Source of the DNA: an uncultured bacterium
GTDB lineage: Bacteria > Bacteroidota > Bacteroidia > Bacteroidales > Marinifilaceae
NCBI GenBank assembly: GCA_905215395.1
Contig: CAJMQA010000209.1
Coordinates: 1 to 6,141 of the forward strand
Length of the DNA stretch: 6,141 nucleotides
Direction of reading: 5' to 3'
Shown here: one piece after another, positions 1 through 6,141 of the stretch
Position numbering within the stretch: the first letter of the stretch is position 1
How the letters are laid out: every line of letters begins with the position of its first letter
Translations under genes and position numbers: made by a program
The notes under the pieces: model-generated
Told to the model about the DNA's origin: nothing
Database searches by the model: none
The model's input: only the letters and a program-made list of their open reading frames with translations

Positions 1-542
1 AACGAAAATGCGCCATTGACACCGGTGACGGTTCCCTGTAAAGTCCCCTTGAAAAGTCTGTTTCCTCCCGGCATGGGTTGTTTGTTTTCATCCAGGACTT
101 TCCCTTTTAAGACCCCCTGAGGCGTTTGTGCTACCGGAAGGATCCGGTCGTGGGTTTCGGTTTTTGGGGAAGGTGCCGGGTCCTTTTTATAGAGCACCAC
201 TTGGCGGTCGACAATGGACCAGGATATGTCGGTTTTTGAAAAAATAGCGTTTAATACATTTTCAATGTTTTCTTCCTTTATGTGCAGAGTGATGGGTCTG
301 GATGCGTCTATCAGCTGGTGGTTGTATACGAAATAATACTGGCTTTGACGTTCGATCTCCTCTAGCGCTTGTTTTAGCTGTACATTTTCTAATGTAAGGG
401 TGAGTTTCTGGCTATAACCGGCCAGCGCCTGAAAGCTGAAAAAGGAAGTAATAAATAAAAACAGGAAAATCCGTAAGATCCCGGATATATGAAACGGGGT
501 ATGAGGAATTCCCTTCAATCGGATTTTTGTTTTTCTTTTCAT
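1..542 (-). CDS. SusC/RagA-family TonB-dependent outer-membrane receptor with STN domain, N-terminal part only
   Basis: This is the 5' part of a SusC-like TonB-dependent transporter, which would import an oligosaccharide or similar ligand across the outer membrane and signal its presence. Translating from the ATG at 542 gives 180 open codons with no stop, and the gene leaves the window at base 1. Residues 1-10 are basic (MKRKTKIRLK). A hydrophobic signal segment covers about 22-40 and a likely cleavage site follows ALA (39-41). Residues about 46-118 fit an STN (secretin/TonB short N-terminal) domain, with the pattern LTLENVQLKQALEEIE then YYFVYN. A carboxypeptidase-D-regulatory-like repeat starts near 144 (VLKGKVLDENKQPMPGG). 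The plug and barrel lie outside. STN domains are typical of receptors that signal to a FecR anti-sigma factor, and such a gene ends 12 bases upstream. The start is supported by that spacing and the signal peptide. The cargo is unknown. Confidence 0.9.
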   Translation of the reverse strand, partial: MKRKTKIRLKGIPHTPFHISGILRIFLFLFITSFFSFQALAGYSQKLTLTLENVQLKQALEEIERQSQYYFVYNHQLIDASRPITLHIKEENIENVLNAIFSKTDISWSIVDRQVVLYKKDPAPSPKTETHDRILPVAQTPQGVLKGKVLDENKQPMPGGNRLFKGTLQGTVTGVNGAFS

Positions 543-554
543 AAGCAGTTTGTT

Positions 555-1598
555 TTAGGTTTGTAGTATAGTTATCGAGCCATCATTTTCTTTTTGGTAA
601 GAAATGGGAGCAGAAGCGGCTATGATATCCAGAATGTCTTCCAGACCTTTTTCTTTTTCAAAAGTTGCGGTGTAGATGTAATCACCTACCTGCTGATCTT
701 TGATGTGAATAGTTGTATTGAATTTACGTTCCAGTTTCCGGACAATTTCCCGGAGTGGAATCTCTTTGAAGCTCAGTATCCCGGCTTTCCAGGAAGGGGC
801 GGATTGATCACCGGCAGTCTCTTTCCGGATTTCTCCGTTTTTTTTGTTATAAGTCACCTGATCGTTCGGTTTCAGGCGGAGAGACCGGGAGGTCGTTCCG
901 GTATTTTTATAATTTAATGTGATGATTCCCTGATAGAGGGTTGCTTCTATGGTGTTATCTTCGGCATAAGAGGAGAGATTAAACCGGGTGCCCGTGACAT
1001 TGACATTGAGATTGGAGGTTTCTACCACAAACGGATGTGCTTTGTCGGATTTTACCTCAAAATAGGCTTCTCCGTCTAAAAAGATCTTCCGGTTGGTGCT
1101 GCTATAATCTTCGGGATAAAGAATCCGGCTACCGGAATTCAGCCACACCTTTGTTCCGTCGGCGAGGGTAATGTTACCTTCCAGACCTTTCGGTATCCGG
1201 ATTTCTGTCGATGTTGTCTGTCCTGAGTCCGGTAAAGAAAAACTTTCCGGTGCGGTTTCAAAGAATAGCAGCGATATCCCCAGGGTAAAGATTGCGGTCA
1301 CAGAAGCAGCAGTATATCCCACCCATCTGATTTTTTCCCAGCGGGCTTTCCGCTTGAACAATTTGGTTTTTAAAATTTGCAGATCATGCTCTGTGTCCGT
1401 ATGCCGGTAGAGGTAGCCGATGGCAGAAAAGTGCCAGATGTATTTCAGCCGGTTGAATTCTTTTTTGTGCTTCGGCGATATGGTCAGCCATTCATAAATG
1501 CATTTATTCTCTTCTTCTGTAGATGTTCTGAGAAAGTATTTTATCAGCAGTGTTTCGTTAAATCCGGTTTCCATGGTGATGCGTATATTGTTTTGCAT
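555..1598 (-). CDS. FecR-family anti-sigma factor (transmembrane sensor)
   Basis: This is a 347-residue FecR-like anti-sigma factor. It should hold the ECF sigma factor at the cytoplasmic side of the inner membrane and receive a signal in the periplasm from the STN domain of a TonB-dependent receptor. Residues 1-90 form the cytoplasmic sigma-binding part (LIKYFLR, EEENKCIYEWL). A single membrane helix spans about 92-113. The periplasmic FecR domain covers about 132-225 and has the hallmark stretches GNITLADGTKVWLNSGS (141-157), DGEAYFEV (175-182), HPFVV (188-192) and VTGTRFNLSSY (201-211). The C-terminal DUF4974-type domain spans about 270-346 (LSFKEIPLREIVRKLERKF). Length and domain order are normal for Bacteroidota FecR proteins. 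Met9 is an alternative start (METGFNETLLIKYFLR), and I cannot decide between the two. The gene lies 65 bases after the sigma gene and 12 before the STN receptor, the usual sigma/anti-sigma/receptor order. I see no damage in it. Confidence 0.95.
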   Translation of the reverse strand: MQNNIRITMETGFNETLLIKYFLRTSTEEENKCIYEWLTISPKHKKEFNRLKYIWHFSAIGYLYRHTDTEHDLQILKTKLFKRKARWEKIRWVGYTAASVTAIFTLGISLLFFETAPESFSLPDSGQTTSTEIRIPKGLEGNITLADGTKVWLNSGSRILYPEDYSSTNRKIFLDGEAYFEVKSDKAHPFVVETSNLNVNVTGTRFNLSSYAEDNTIEATLYQGIITLNYKNTGTTSRSLRLKPNDQVTYNKKNGEIRKETAGDQSAPSWKAGILSFKEIPLREIVRKLERKFNTTIHIKDQQVGDYIYTATFEKEKGLEDILDIIAASAPISYQKENDGSITILQT

Positions 1599-1663
1599 TA
1601 TATCAATAAAACGAATTAGCAGGTGTTTTACCCTATGCCGGATTTAAAAAAATGGACAATTTT

Positions 1664-2173
1664 TTAAAAATCGAGTAAATTTTTCAACTCGGATTTCAGA
1701 AATAAAAGGGCTTTACTAATCTGAGCTTCAACTGCCTTTACGGATATTTGTAATTCTTCGGCAATTTCTTTGTATTTTTTATTTTCCAGCCGGTTCATCC
1801 GGAAGATTTTACGGCATTGGGGTGGTAATTTTTCGATGGCATCTGTTATTTTTTCTTCCAGTTCGTTGATGATGATTTCGTTGAACGTAAAATATTCATC
1901 ATTACTATAAGCCAGGATTTTCTGTTCGTATTCCGAATGTGTTTTACTATGCCGGAGATGGTCAATGGCAGCATTGCGGACCATGGTGTACAGGAAAGAT
2001 TTGAGTAATGAATAGTTGTCGTCAGAAAGTATTTTTTCCCATAATTTTATATATGTATCCTGAACCAGTTCTTTGGCAATTTCAATATCGTGGACATAGT
2101 GATAAGCATAGATACATAATTGTTTGTAGTACGTTGTAAATAGAAAGTTAAAAATATGGTTATATGTATCTGT
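1664..2173 (-). CDS. ECF RNA polymerase sigma-70 factor, FecI-like, with unresolved or disrupted start
   Basis: The open frame encodes an extracytoplasmic-function sigma factor that would direct RNA polymerase to the promoters of the linked uptake genes. Region 2 is complete in the frame: YYKQLCIYAYHYV (2.1), AKELVQDTYIKLWE (2.2) and SFLYTMVRNAAIDHLRH (2.3/2.4). Region 4 follows with AIEKLPPQCRKIFRMNR and the helix-turn-helix YKEIAEELQISVKAVEAQISKA. From 2173 to the stop there are 169 residues, close to the normal family size. The first ATG inside this frame, at 1984, would delete most of region 2 and is not a credible sigma start. The natural ATG is probably at 2194, but a TAA at 2176-2174 interrupts that frame after six codons, and no ATG, GTG or TTG lies between the TAA and region 2. 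An ATT at 2155 is the best rescue start. The gene is therefore either a recent pseudogene, read from a rare start, or affected by a base error. Confidence 0.85.
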   Translation of the reverse strand, partial: TDTYNHIFNFLFTTYYKQLCIYAYHYVHDIEIAKELVQDTYIKLWEKILSDDNYSLLKSFLYTMVRNAAIDHLRHSKTHSEYEQKILAYSNDEYFTFNEIIINELEEKITDAIEKLPPQCRKIFRMNRLENKKYKEIAEELQISVKAVEAQISKALLFLKSELKNLLDF

Positions 2174-2194
2174 TTATTTTTTATTTAGCTTCAT
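2174..2194 (-). other. Probable original start of the sigma gene, closed by an in-frame TAA at codon 7
   Basis: Reading the minus strand from 2194 gives ATG AAG CTA AAT AAA AAA TAA (MKLNKK stop), and the next codon enters the sigma-factor frame without any shift (TDTYNHIFNF). The lysine-rich start fits an ECF sigma N-terminus, and one base change from CAA, AAA or GAA would explain the TAA. If real, the change leaves a six-residue peptide. The sigma gene itself and the other complete gene ends in the window (fecR-like, susC-like and susD-like) also stop with TAA, so reassignment of this codon is very unlikely. Confidence 0.6.
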
Positions 2195-2223
2195 GATTTG
2201 TGTGTAAAATGCTCATAAAGCTC

Positions 2224-2231
2224 CAAATATG
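2224..2231 (-). promoter_or_regulatory. Possible Bacteroidota -7 element for the sigma/anti-sigma unit
   Basis: The minus-strand octamer CATATTTG differs at one position from the Bacteroidota -7 consensus TAnnTTTG. It sits about 30 bases before the ATG at 2194 in a very AT-rich stretch (2195-2285) between the hairpin and the sigma gene. This is where a promoter is expected, and it would give a leader of roughly 20 bases. No clear -33 TTTG is visible at the right distance; TTTAGA is the nearest. This is a weak assignment. Confidence 0.25.
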
Positions 2232-2288
2232 TAAAAAATAATTTAAATAATCTAAATATTATGTTTGTTTATTTTGTTGAAAAGGAAA

Positions 2289-2331
2289 GCCACGGAAACC
2301 TATGAGTTTGTCGGTCAGAGGTTTCCGTGGC
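2289..2331 (-). terminator. Hairpin terminator behind susD and the oxidoreductase tail
   Basis: The arms 2289-2301 (GCCACGGAAACCT) and 2319-2331 (AGGTTTCCGTGGC) are perfect 13-base inverted complements with a 17-base loop. On the minus strand the stem is followed by TTTCCTTTTC, an imperfect T-rich tail. On the plus strand the stem is followed by A-rich sequence, which makes minus-strand termination the better reading. It separates the susC/susD operon from the sigma/anti-sigma unit. It lies 21 bases beyond the stop of the orphan oxidoreductase tail, so it may originally have been that gene's terminator. Confidence 0.75.
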
Positions 2332-2351
2332 ATAAAAAGTTCTGATTTCCC

Positions 2352-2450
2352 TTATTTGATATAGCTTTGAGCGAATTCGCGTCCGGCTCTCAGGGCCTTC
2401 AGGTTCATTTCAACAATGGTTTCTCCTTTGCGTGCGAAGATCGAGAGGAT
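2352..2450 (-). pseudogene. Orphan C-terminal tail resembling a 2-oxoacid:ferredoxin oxidoreductase gamma domain (indolepyruvate oxidoreductase beta-like)
   Basis: Immediately after the susD stop, in a different frame, the minus strand reads ILSIFARKGETIVEMN, then LKALRAGREFAQSYIK and TAA at 2354-2352. The pattern (aromatic)xxKGExxVxxNxxA is what I recall at the end of the gamma domain of 2-oxoacid:ferredoxin oxidoreductases. The longer match FARKGE-VEMNLKALRAG looks most like indolepyruvate oxidoreductase subunit beta (IorB) of Bacteroidales. Only about 32 residues remain. The frame continues upstream into susD without sense, and the cysteine- and glycine-rich body of the enzyme is absent. 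No good start precedes it; the ATG at 2408 would give only 18 residues. It is therefore a gene remnant, not a working gene. The family call is from memory of the motif and is moderate; a chance reading frame is less likely but possible. Confidence 0.5.
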
Positions 2451-2451
2451 A

Positions 2452-4167
2452 TTATTCTTTCCATCTTGGTACAGCACTTGACGGGTCGGGATTCCGCACA
2501 ATAGCACTATTGTAGTTGTATTCTATGGATGTAATGTAGAGATTCATCCAGGGGGCAACGTAACCGGAGACGGAATTATAACGGCAATTTTCTGGAAAAT
2601 TGGTGTTGGTATATCCCCGTATCACTTGTTTTTCCAGGCGCTTGTAATCCCACATCAGGATGCCTTCACCCCAGAATTCGATGCGTTTTTGCAGGAGCAA
2701 TTCTTGGTTAAAGCTTGCCAGGTCGGTTGCTGTGCAGGTATACGAATTGTCGTTATAACGGTAAGTGTTCATGAAATCACTTAGTTTTTGGATGCCGGTA
2801 GAGACTCCGGAAGTATGGGCCAGGGCTTCGGCCTCAATGAAAAACATTTCCTCAACCCGCATCAATGGGATGCTGACAACGTCGCCGTTTTGATAGTTCT
2901 CCTTGTCTCCTTGTCCAGGACGGAATTTAAAGCCGGTATAGGCTGGATATTTGACCCAGTCGGTATTGGAGAGTCCGTTAGTTTTGTATTTCTCCGGGAT
3001 GGGAATTTTTCTTGCATCGGCAGGATCGATCCAGGTCGCTTTTCTCCAGTCAGCATCATCGATGCGATCATACAGGTTTTTGCCAATCATCCGGAAAGCC
3101 TTATATTTTGGGTTGAATACTCCGTAATCTGTTTGGGCCATGGTACCGGGGAAACTCCAGTATCGCAACGAAGCAGCCCTGTCATTTTGCCCGACGATAA
3201 TAGCGAAAATCCAGGCTTGGTTGGGAGTATTGAATCCATTTTTTTCATCGAACCATTCAGCCTTTGTAAGTGGTGAATAGCCTCCCGCATCTATTGCTTT
3301 GCGGGCATATTCAGCTGCCTTGGTATAGCAATCTGTTGCTGAGGAAATCGTTAAGTTGTCATATGCAGAAAGGGCTTTGTCAGATGCATGTGCCTGCATT
3401 TCGGACAGATCGGCGGGATAAAGTGTGAAACGTGAGCCTATTTCCAGCCACAACCGGGCTTTCAGTCCGTATATGACACTACGGTCGGCAGTGTTCTTGG
3501 CTAGTCGGGAATACTTTTCCAGATAATTTTCTGCCCGATTCAGATCTGTCAGGATAAAGCGATAGATCGCGTAAAACGGTACACGCGGGTTATGCCGCCC
3601 TTCTTCTTCGATGGTTTTTTCTGTAACGATGGGAACTGTCAGACCATGCAACGATTCGTCGTCGAGGCTGGTACCTGTGTGTTTGAATTCATACAACCGG
3701 CACAGATCCATATACATCATTGCCCGGTAAGCCAGGGCATTACCCAAGCTCCCGAGTGCTGTGGGCGAAGCATCAGCAGGGGAGACAATATTAATAAGCA
3801 GATTGGCATTATTGATCACATCATAATAAAAATTCCAGATATCGGCGAAAAACTGAGTGTCGCCAAGAAAATCGATGGTCGCAAAGGTACTGAAATAGTT
3901 ATAGCTCATATCATACACAGGAATGTCTTCCAACATGGCATCCCGTGAAATCATCGTACTGACATATCCGCATTGCATGTCGTAATTTCTATATCCGGTA
4001 GTCATGCTGGCTATCACCGCATTGGAAAGTGCGCCGATGCCTTTGTCAGATCCTGCAATCTGTTTGTCTATAACGATAGACGAGGTGGGAAATGTTTCCT
4101 CGAGACAACCGGTGAGTAGCAGAATACCTGTACAGAAGGCAGCTATATATCGAATTACTTTTTTCAT
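2452..4167 (-). CDS. RagB/SusD-family nutrient-binding outer-membrane lipoprotein
   Basis: This is a 571-residue SusD-like lipoprotein, the cell-surface lid that captures ligand over its SusC transporter barrel. The N-terminus is a lipoprotein signal (MKKVIRYIAAFCTGILLLTG) with the lipobox cysteine at residue 21. The following residues LEE are acidic, as in the Bacteroidota surface-export signal, so surface exposure is expected. The N-terminal TPR-like SusD region includes AYRAMMYMDLCRLYEF (146-161) and VIYGLKARLWLEIG (231-244). The C-terminal SusD domain includes IPLMRVEEMFFIEAEALA (433-450) and QKRIEFWGEGILMWDYKRL (493-511), both strong family hallmarks. Length is normal (family about 500-600). 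It starts 19 bases after the end of the SusC gene and is surely co-transcribed with it. No glycoside hydrolase or further PUL gene follows, so the substrate is undetermined. Its stop lies directly against the oxidoreductase remnant. Confidence 0.96.
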   Translation of the reverse strand: MKKVIRYIAAFCTGILLLTGCLEETFPTSSIVIDKQIAGSDKGIGALSNAVIASMTTGYRNYDMQCGYVSTMISRDAMLEDIPVYDMSYNYFSTFATIDFLGDTQFFADIWNFYYDVINNANLLINIVSPADASPTALGSLGNALAYRAMMYMDLCRLYEFKHTGTSLDDESLHGLTVPIVTEKTIEEEGRHNPRVPFYAIYRFILTDLNRAENYLEKYSRLAKNTADRSVIYGLKARLWLEIGSRFTLYPADLSEMQAHASDKALSAYDNLTISSATDCYTKAAEYARKAIDAGGYSPLTKAEWFDEKNGFNTPNQAWIFAIIVGQNDRAASLRYWSFPGTMAQTDYGVFNPKYKAFRMIGKNLYDRIDDADWRKATWIDPADARKIPIPEKYKTNGLSNTDWVKYPAYTGFKFRPGQGDKENYQNGDVVSIPLMRVEEMFFIEAEALAHTSGVSTGIQKLSDFMNTYRYNDNSYTCTATDLASFNQELLLQKRIEFWGEGILMWDYKRLEKQVIRGYTNTNFPENCRYNSVSGYVAPWMNLYITSIEYNYNSAIVRNPDPSSAVPRWKE

Positions 4168-4186
4168 ATCATGATCTTTTAGTATG

Positions 4187-6141
4187 TTAAAATTCTATGT
4201 TAATACCTCCGGAAATAGTACGCATGGGCGAATATCCCCCTGTAGTTACCGATCCGTTTAGGCTTGAACGCGGATCGAATCCTTTCCGTTTAGACCAGTA
4301 GGCTACATTATCGCAGGCAAAGTATACCCGGATTTTGCTTACCGTCAGCTTACGGCTAAATTTAAGAGGTAGCGTATAGCCAAGACTGATGTTTTTTAAT
4401 GTCAGTGTGCTGGCGTCTGTCAGCCAACGGTCGGATATTCCGCTGACTGTTCTCTCGTTATATTCCCAGCAGGGAATATTTGAGTTAGGGTTATTTTCTG
4501 ACCAGCTTTTTAGGATATCTTTATGGAAATTCCTTCCGGAGGAAGTGCTGGAGGGGGGGGACATTAATGTCTGATAACCGTAATCCAATGCTTTTCCGCC
4601 TAAGGAGTAAAGGAAATTTATACTGAGATCCAGGCCTGCAAAGGAAAAGTGGGATCCGAATCCTCCCGTCAGTTTGGCTTGGGCATTCCCACACATATAA
4701 TAGTCGGCTTTGTCGTAAGAGGTTGTCTTTTTTTGTTCGCCTGTTTCCTTGTCGGTGAAATACCATTGAGATTTTCCCTCAGCCGATACGCCGGCATATT
4801 TTTTCAGGCGCCAGGAATAGAGTGGTAAATCCTGACCAAAAAAATAGTATCCGGAAAGATAACCTTTATATCCGTCGAGTTCCATGTGTTTGCGATCTTC
4901 GTGCAGATAAGCTACTTCGTTTTTATTGTGAGACAGGTTTACATTGAGTGACCAGTTTAATTTAGGTCTCTGGATTATTTCGGTAGTAAGGTCGATTTCC
5001 CAGCCTTTATTTGTCATATCGCCGACATTGTCGTAATACCCATCATATCCCAATGAGCTGGGAGTGACAAGGAAGGCTAGCATGCCGCTTGTCTTACGGT
5101 TATAGTATTCAATGCTTCCCGTTAAACGTTGATTCAGAACTCCGAATTCGATGCCAGCATTAAAAGTGCCGTTTTTTTCCCAGGAAATGTCTTTTTTACC
5201 TTTATTAGTGAACGTGAGAGACAGTTCGTCATTAACGCTTTGCAGGTTATAGAGATCGGCGTAACGGTAGTTGCCAATGGCATCGTTCCCTTGTTCTCCG
5301 TAGGAAAGTTTTATTTTCAGCAGGTTGAGCCATCTGCTATTTTCCAGCCAGTGTTCTTTGGTCAGTATCCAGGCTCCACTCACCGACCAGAAATTCCCCC
5401 AACGGTAATCGGGATGGAAAGTAGAAGAACCGTCGCGGCGGTAAGAGGCAGAAAAGAAATAAGTATTGGCGTAATCGTATTGTGTACGGATAAAATAGCC
5501 TTCCCGATTAGTGAGTGTGGAAGAACCATTGATATCCCCTTTTTTAATGGCACCATCGAGCTCCTGGTTTTCGAAATAAGAGAATACGTCTGTTTTGGTG
5601 CCACCTGTGCTAGTCGTCGTATTACGGGTATACTCGTGTCCCAGAAGGGTTGATATCGTATGTAGACCAAAGGCTTTGTTATAATTGAGTAATTGCTGGT
5701 AATTGGCAGAGTAAGTCCGGTAATGCTGAGCGGTGTATATGCCGTTATCCTGATTGTTGCCGTAAAAAGGATTTGTTGCGCTCGTTGCGCGATTCTCCGT
5801 ATCAAAAATACTTGCATTGAGTGTGAGAATAAAATCCTTGAGGAAGGAGATATTCATATATCCCTGTACGTTAAACGAATTACTGTTATTCAGAGAGTTG
5901 TTCAGTAAATCAGCTTGTACTGGGTTGATAGATTGGTATACTGACCGCTGTAGTCCGGCATTGCTGCCGTCGCCGTAGTCGTACAGGGGACCGTTTCGGT
6001 CGGTCATGACGTTACCTTTTCCGTCACGGATAAACAGTGGGTAAATAGGAGCTATGTCCTGTGACACAGCAAATGAGCTTGCCATAGCGTTACTTTCATT
6101 ATGAGTGTAAGCTATGTTACCCCCAATCCGTAACCAGGGAC
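4187..6141 (-). CDS. SusC/RagA-family TonB-dependent outer-membrane transporter, N-terminal part missing
   Basis: This is the C-terminal 651 codons of a SusC-like TonB-linked transporter, the 22-stranded barrel partner of the SusD protein encoded next. The frame stays open through the window edge (PWLRIGGNIAYTHNES before the internal Met at 6085), so that Met is not the start. Full-length members are about 1000-1100 residues, and the signal peptide, regulatory-like domain and plug lie outside. Barrel hallmarks are APIYPLF near 6052, SYRRDGSSTFHPDYRWGNFW (about 5446-5387), KIKLSYGEQGNDAIGNYRYA, SLGYDGYYDNVGDMTNKGWE, and the end YSPMRTISGGINIEF with a terminal aromatic residue, as expected for outer-membrane barrels. 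Whether it carries its own STN domain cannot be seen. A run of eight C in the coding strand (4553-4560) is a possible slippage site. The substrate is unknown. Confidence 0.96.
   Translation of the reverse strand, partial: PWLRIGGNIAYTHNESNAMASSFAVSQDIAPIYPLFIRDGKGNVMTDRNGPLYDYGDGSNAGLQRSVYQSINPVQADLLNNSLNNSNSFNVQGYMNISFLKDFILTLNASIFDTENRATSATNPFYGNNQDNGIYTAQHYRTYSANYQQLLNYNKAFGLHTISTLLGHEYTRNTTTSTGGTKTDVFSYFENQELDGAIKKGDINGSSTLTNREGYFIRTQYDYANTYFFSASYRRDGSSTFHPDYRWGNFWSVSGAWILTKEHWLENSRWLNLLKIKLSYGEQGNDAIGNYRYADLYNLQSVNDELSLTFTNKGKKDISWEKNGTFNAGIEFGVLNQRLTGSIEYYNRKTSGMLAFLVTPSSLGYDGYYDNVGDMTNKGWEIDLTTEIIQRPKLNWSLNVNLSHNKNEVAYLHEDRKHMELDGYKGYLSGYYFFGQDLPLYSWRLKKYAGVSAEGKSQWYFTDKETGEQKKTTSYDKADYYMCGNAQAKLTGGFGSHFSFAGLDLSINFLYSLGGKALDYGYQTLMSPPSSTSSGRNFHKDILKSWSENNPNSNIPCWEYNERTVSGISDRWLTDASTLTLKNISLGYTLPLKFSRKLTVSKIRVYFACDNVAYWSKRKGFDPRSSLNGSVTTGGYSPMRTISGGINIEF
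4553..4560 (-). repeat. Homopolymer tract of eight C inside the susC-like gene
   Basis: The coding strand reads TCC CCC CCC TCC, giving an uninterrupted run of eight C in a Ser-Pro-Pro-Ser stretch that is probably a surface loop. The surrounding gene is of moderate GC content and this is the longest G or C run I see in the window. A one-base slip would truncate the last third of the barrel and abolish transport. Confidence 0.6.

Noticed and set aside
1647..1665. Inverted repeat AAAAAAT/ATTTTTT at the end of the sigma gene
   Set aside because: The stem is only seven A-T pairs and overlaps the stop codon. It is too weak to be a terminator, and the downstream fecR-like gene is normally co-transcribed.
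1664..1984. A 106-residue start at the ATG at 1984 as the true sigma gene
   Set aside because: It would remove regions 2.1-2.3, although the codons upstream clearly encode them in the same frame.
2181..2216. A 12-codon reading frame (MSILHTNHEAK stop) overlapping the presumed sigma start
   Set aside because: It is in a different frame from the sigma gene, very short, and lies in AT-rich leader sequence. It could be a leader peptide but nothing supports that.
2788..3276. A 162-codon plus-strand reading frame inside the susD-like gene
   Set aside because: It is antisense to a well-supported susD gene, and its translation shows no domain pattern or credible start context.
5129..5653. A 174-codon plus-strand reading frame inside the susC-like gene
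   Set aside because: It is a shadow of the minus-strand barrel-coding sequence, with no recognisable protein family.
5380..5817. A 145-codon minus-strand reading frame in another frame of susC
   Set aside because: The Thr/Ile/Ser-rich composition is what an off-frame reading of the barrel repeats gives, and the hallmark SusC motifs are in the other frame.

Overview
The window comes from a Bacteroidota genome, most likely an anaerobic gut-type Bacteroidales. This rests on SusC/SusD pairs, a FecI/FecR-type sigma/anti-sigma pair next to a SusC with an STN signalling domain, a lipoprotein with acidic residues just after its lipobox cysteine, AT-rich spacers and TAA as the stop of every gene whose end is visible. 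I cannot name the genus.

All genes lie on the minus strand, so transcription runs from high to low coordinates. From 6141 down to 2452 there is a SusC-like TonB-dependent outer-membrane transporter (its N-terminal part is outside the window) followed 19 bases later by its SusD-like surface lipoprotein. Directly behind the susD stop is a short out-of-frame piece (about 2450-2352) that reads like the C-terminal tail of a 2-oxoacid:ferredoxin oxidoreductase gamma-domain protein, most like indolepyruvate oxidoreductase subunit beta. A 13-bp perfect hairpin (2289-2331) follows and probably terminates transcription.

From about 2230 down to 1 there is a second unit. It has an AT-rich leader, an ECF sigma factor (to 1664), a FecR-like anti-sigma factor (1598-555) and, 12 bases further on, the start of a second SusC-like receptor carrying an STN domain (542-1, running off the window). 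In this type of system the STN domain of the receptor contacts FecR in the periplasm when ligand is bound, FecR releases the sigma factor, and the sigma factor switches on the uptake operon. The substrates of both transporters cannot be told from this sequence; glycans are the usual cargo of SusC/SusD pairs.

The most notable points are an in-frame TAA at codon 7 of the sigma gene, with no conventional start codon between it and conserved region 2, and the orphan oxidoreductase tail behind susD, which suggests a rearrangement junction. I see no RNA genes, CRISPR arrays, transposases or completely novel gene system here.
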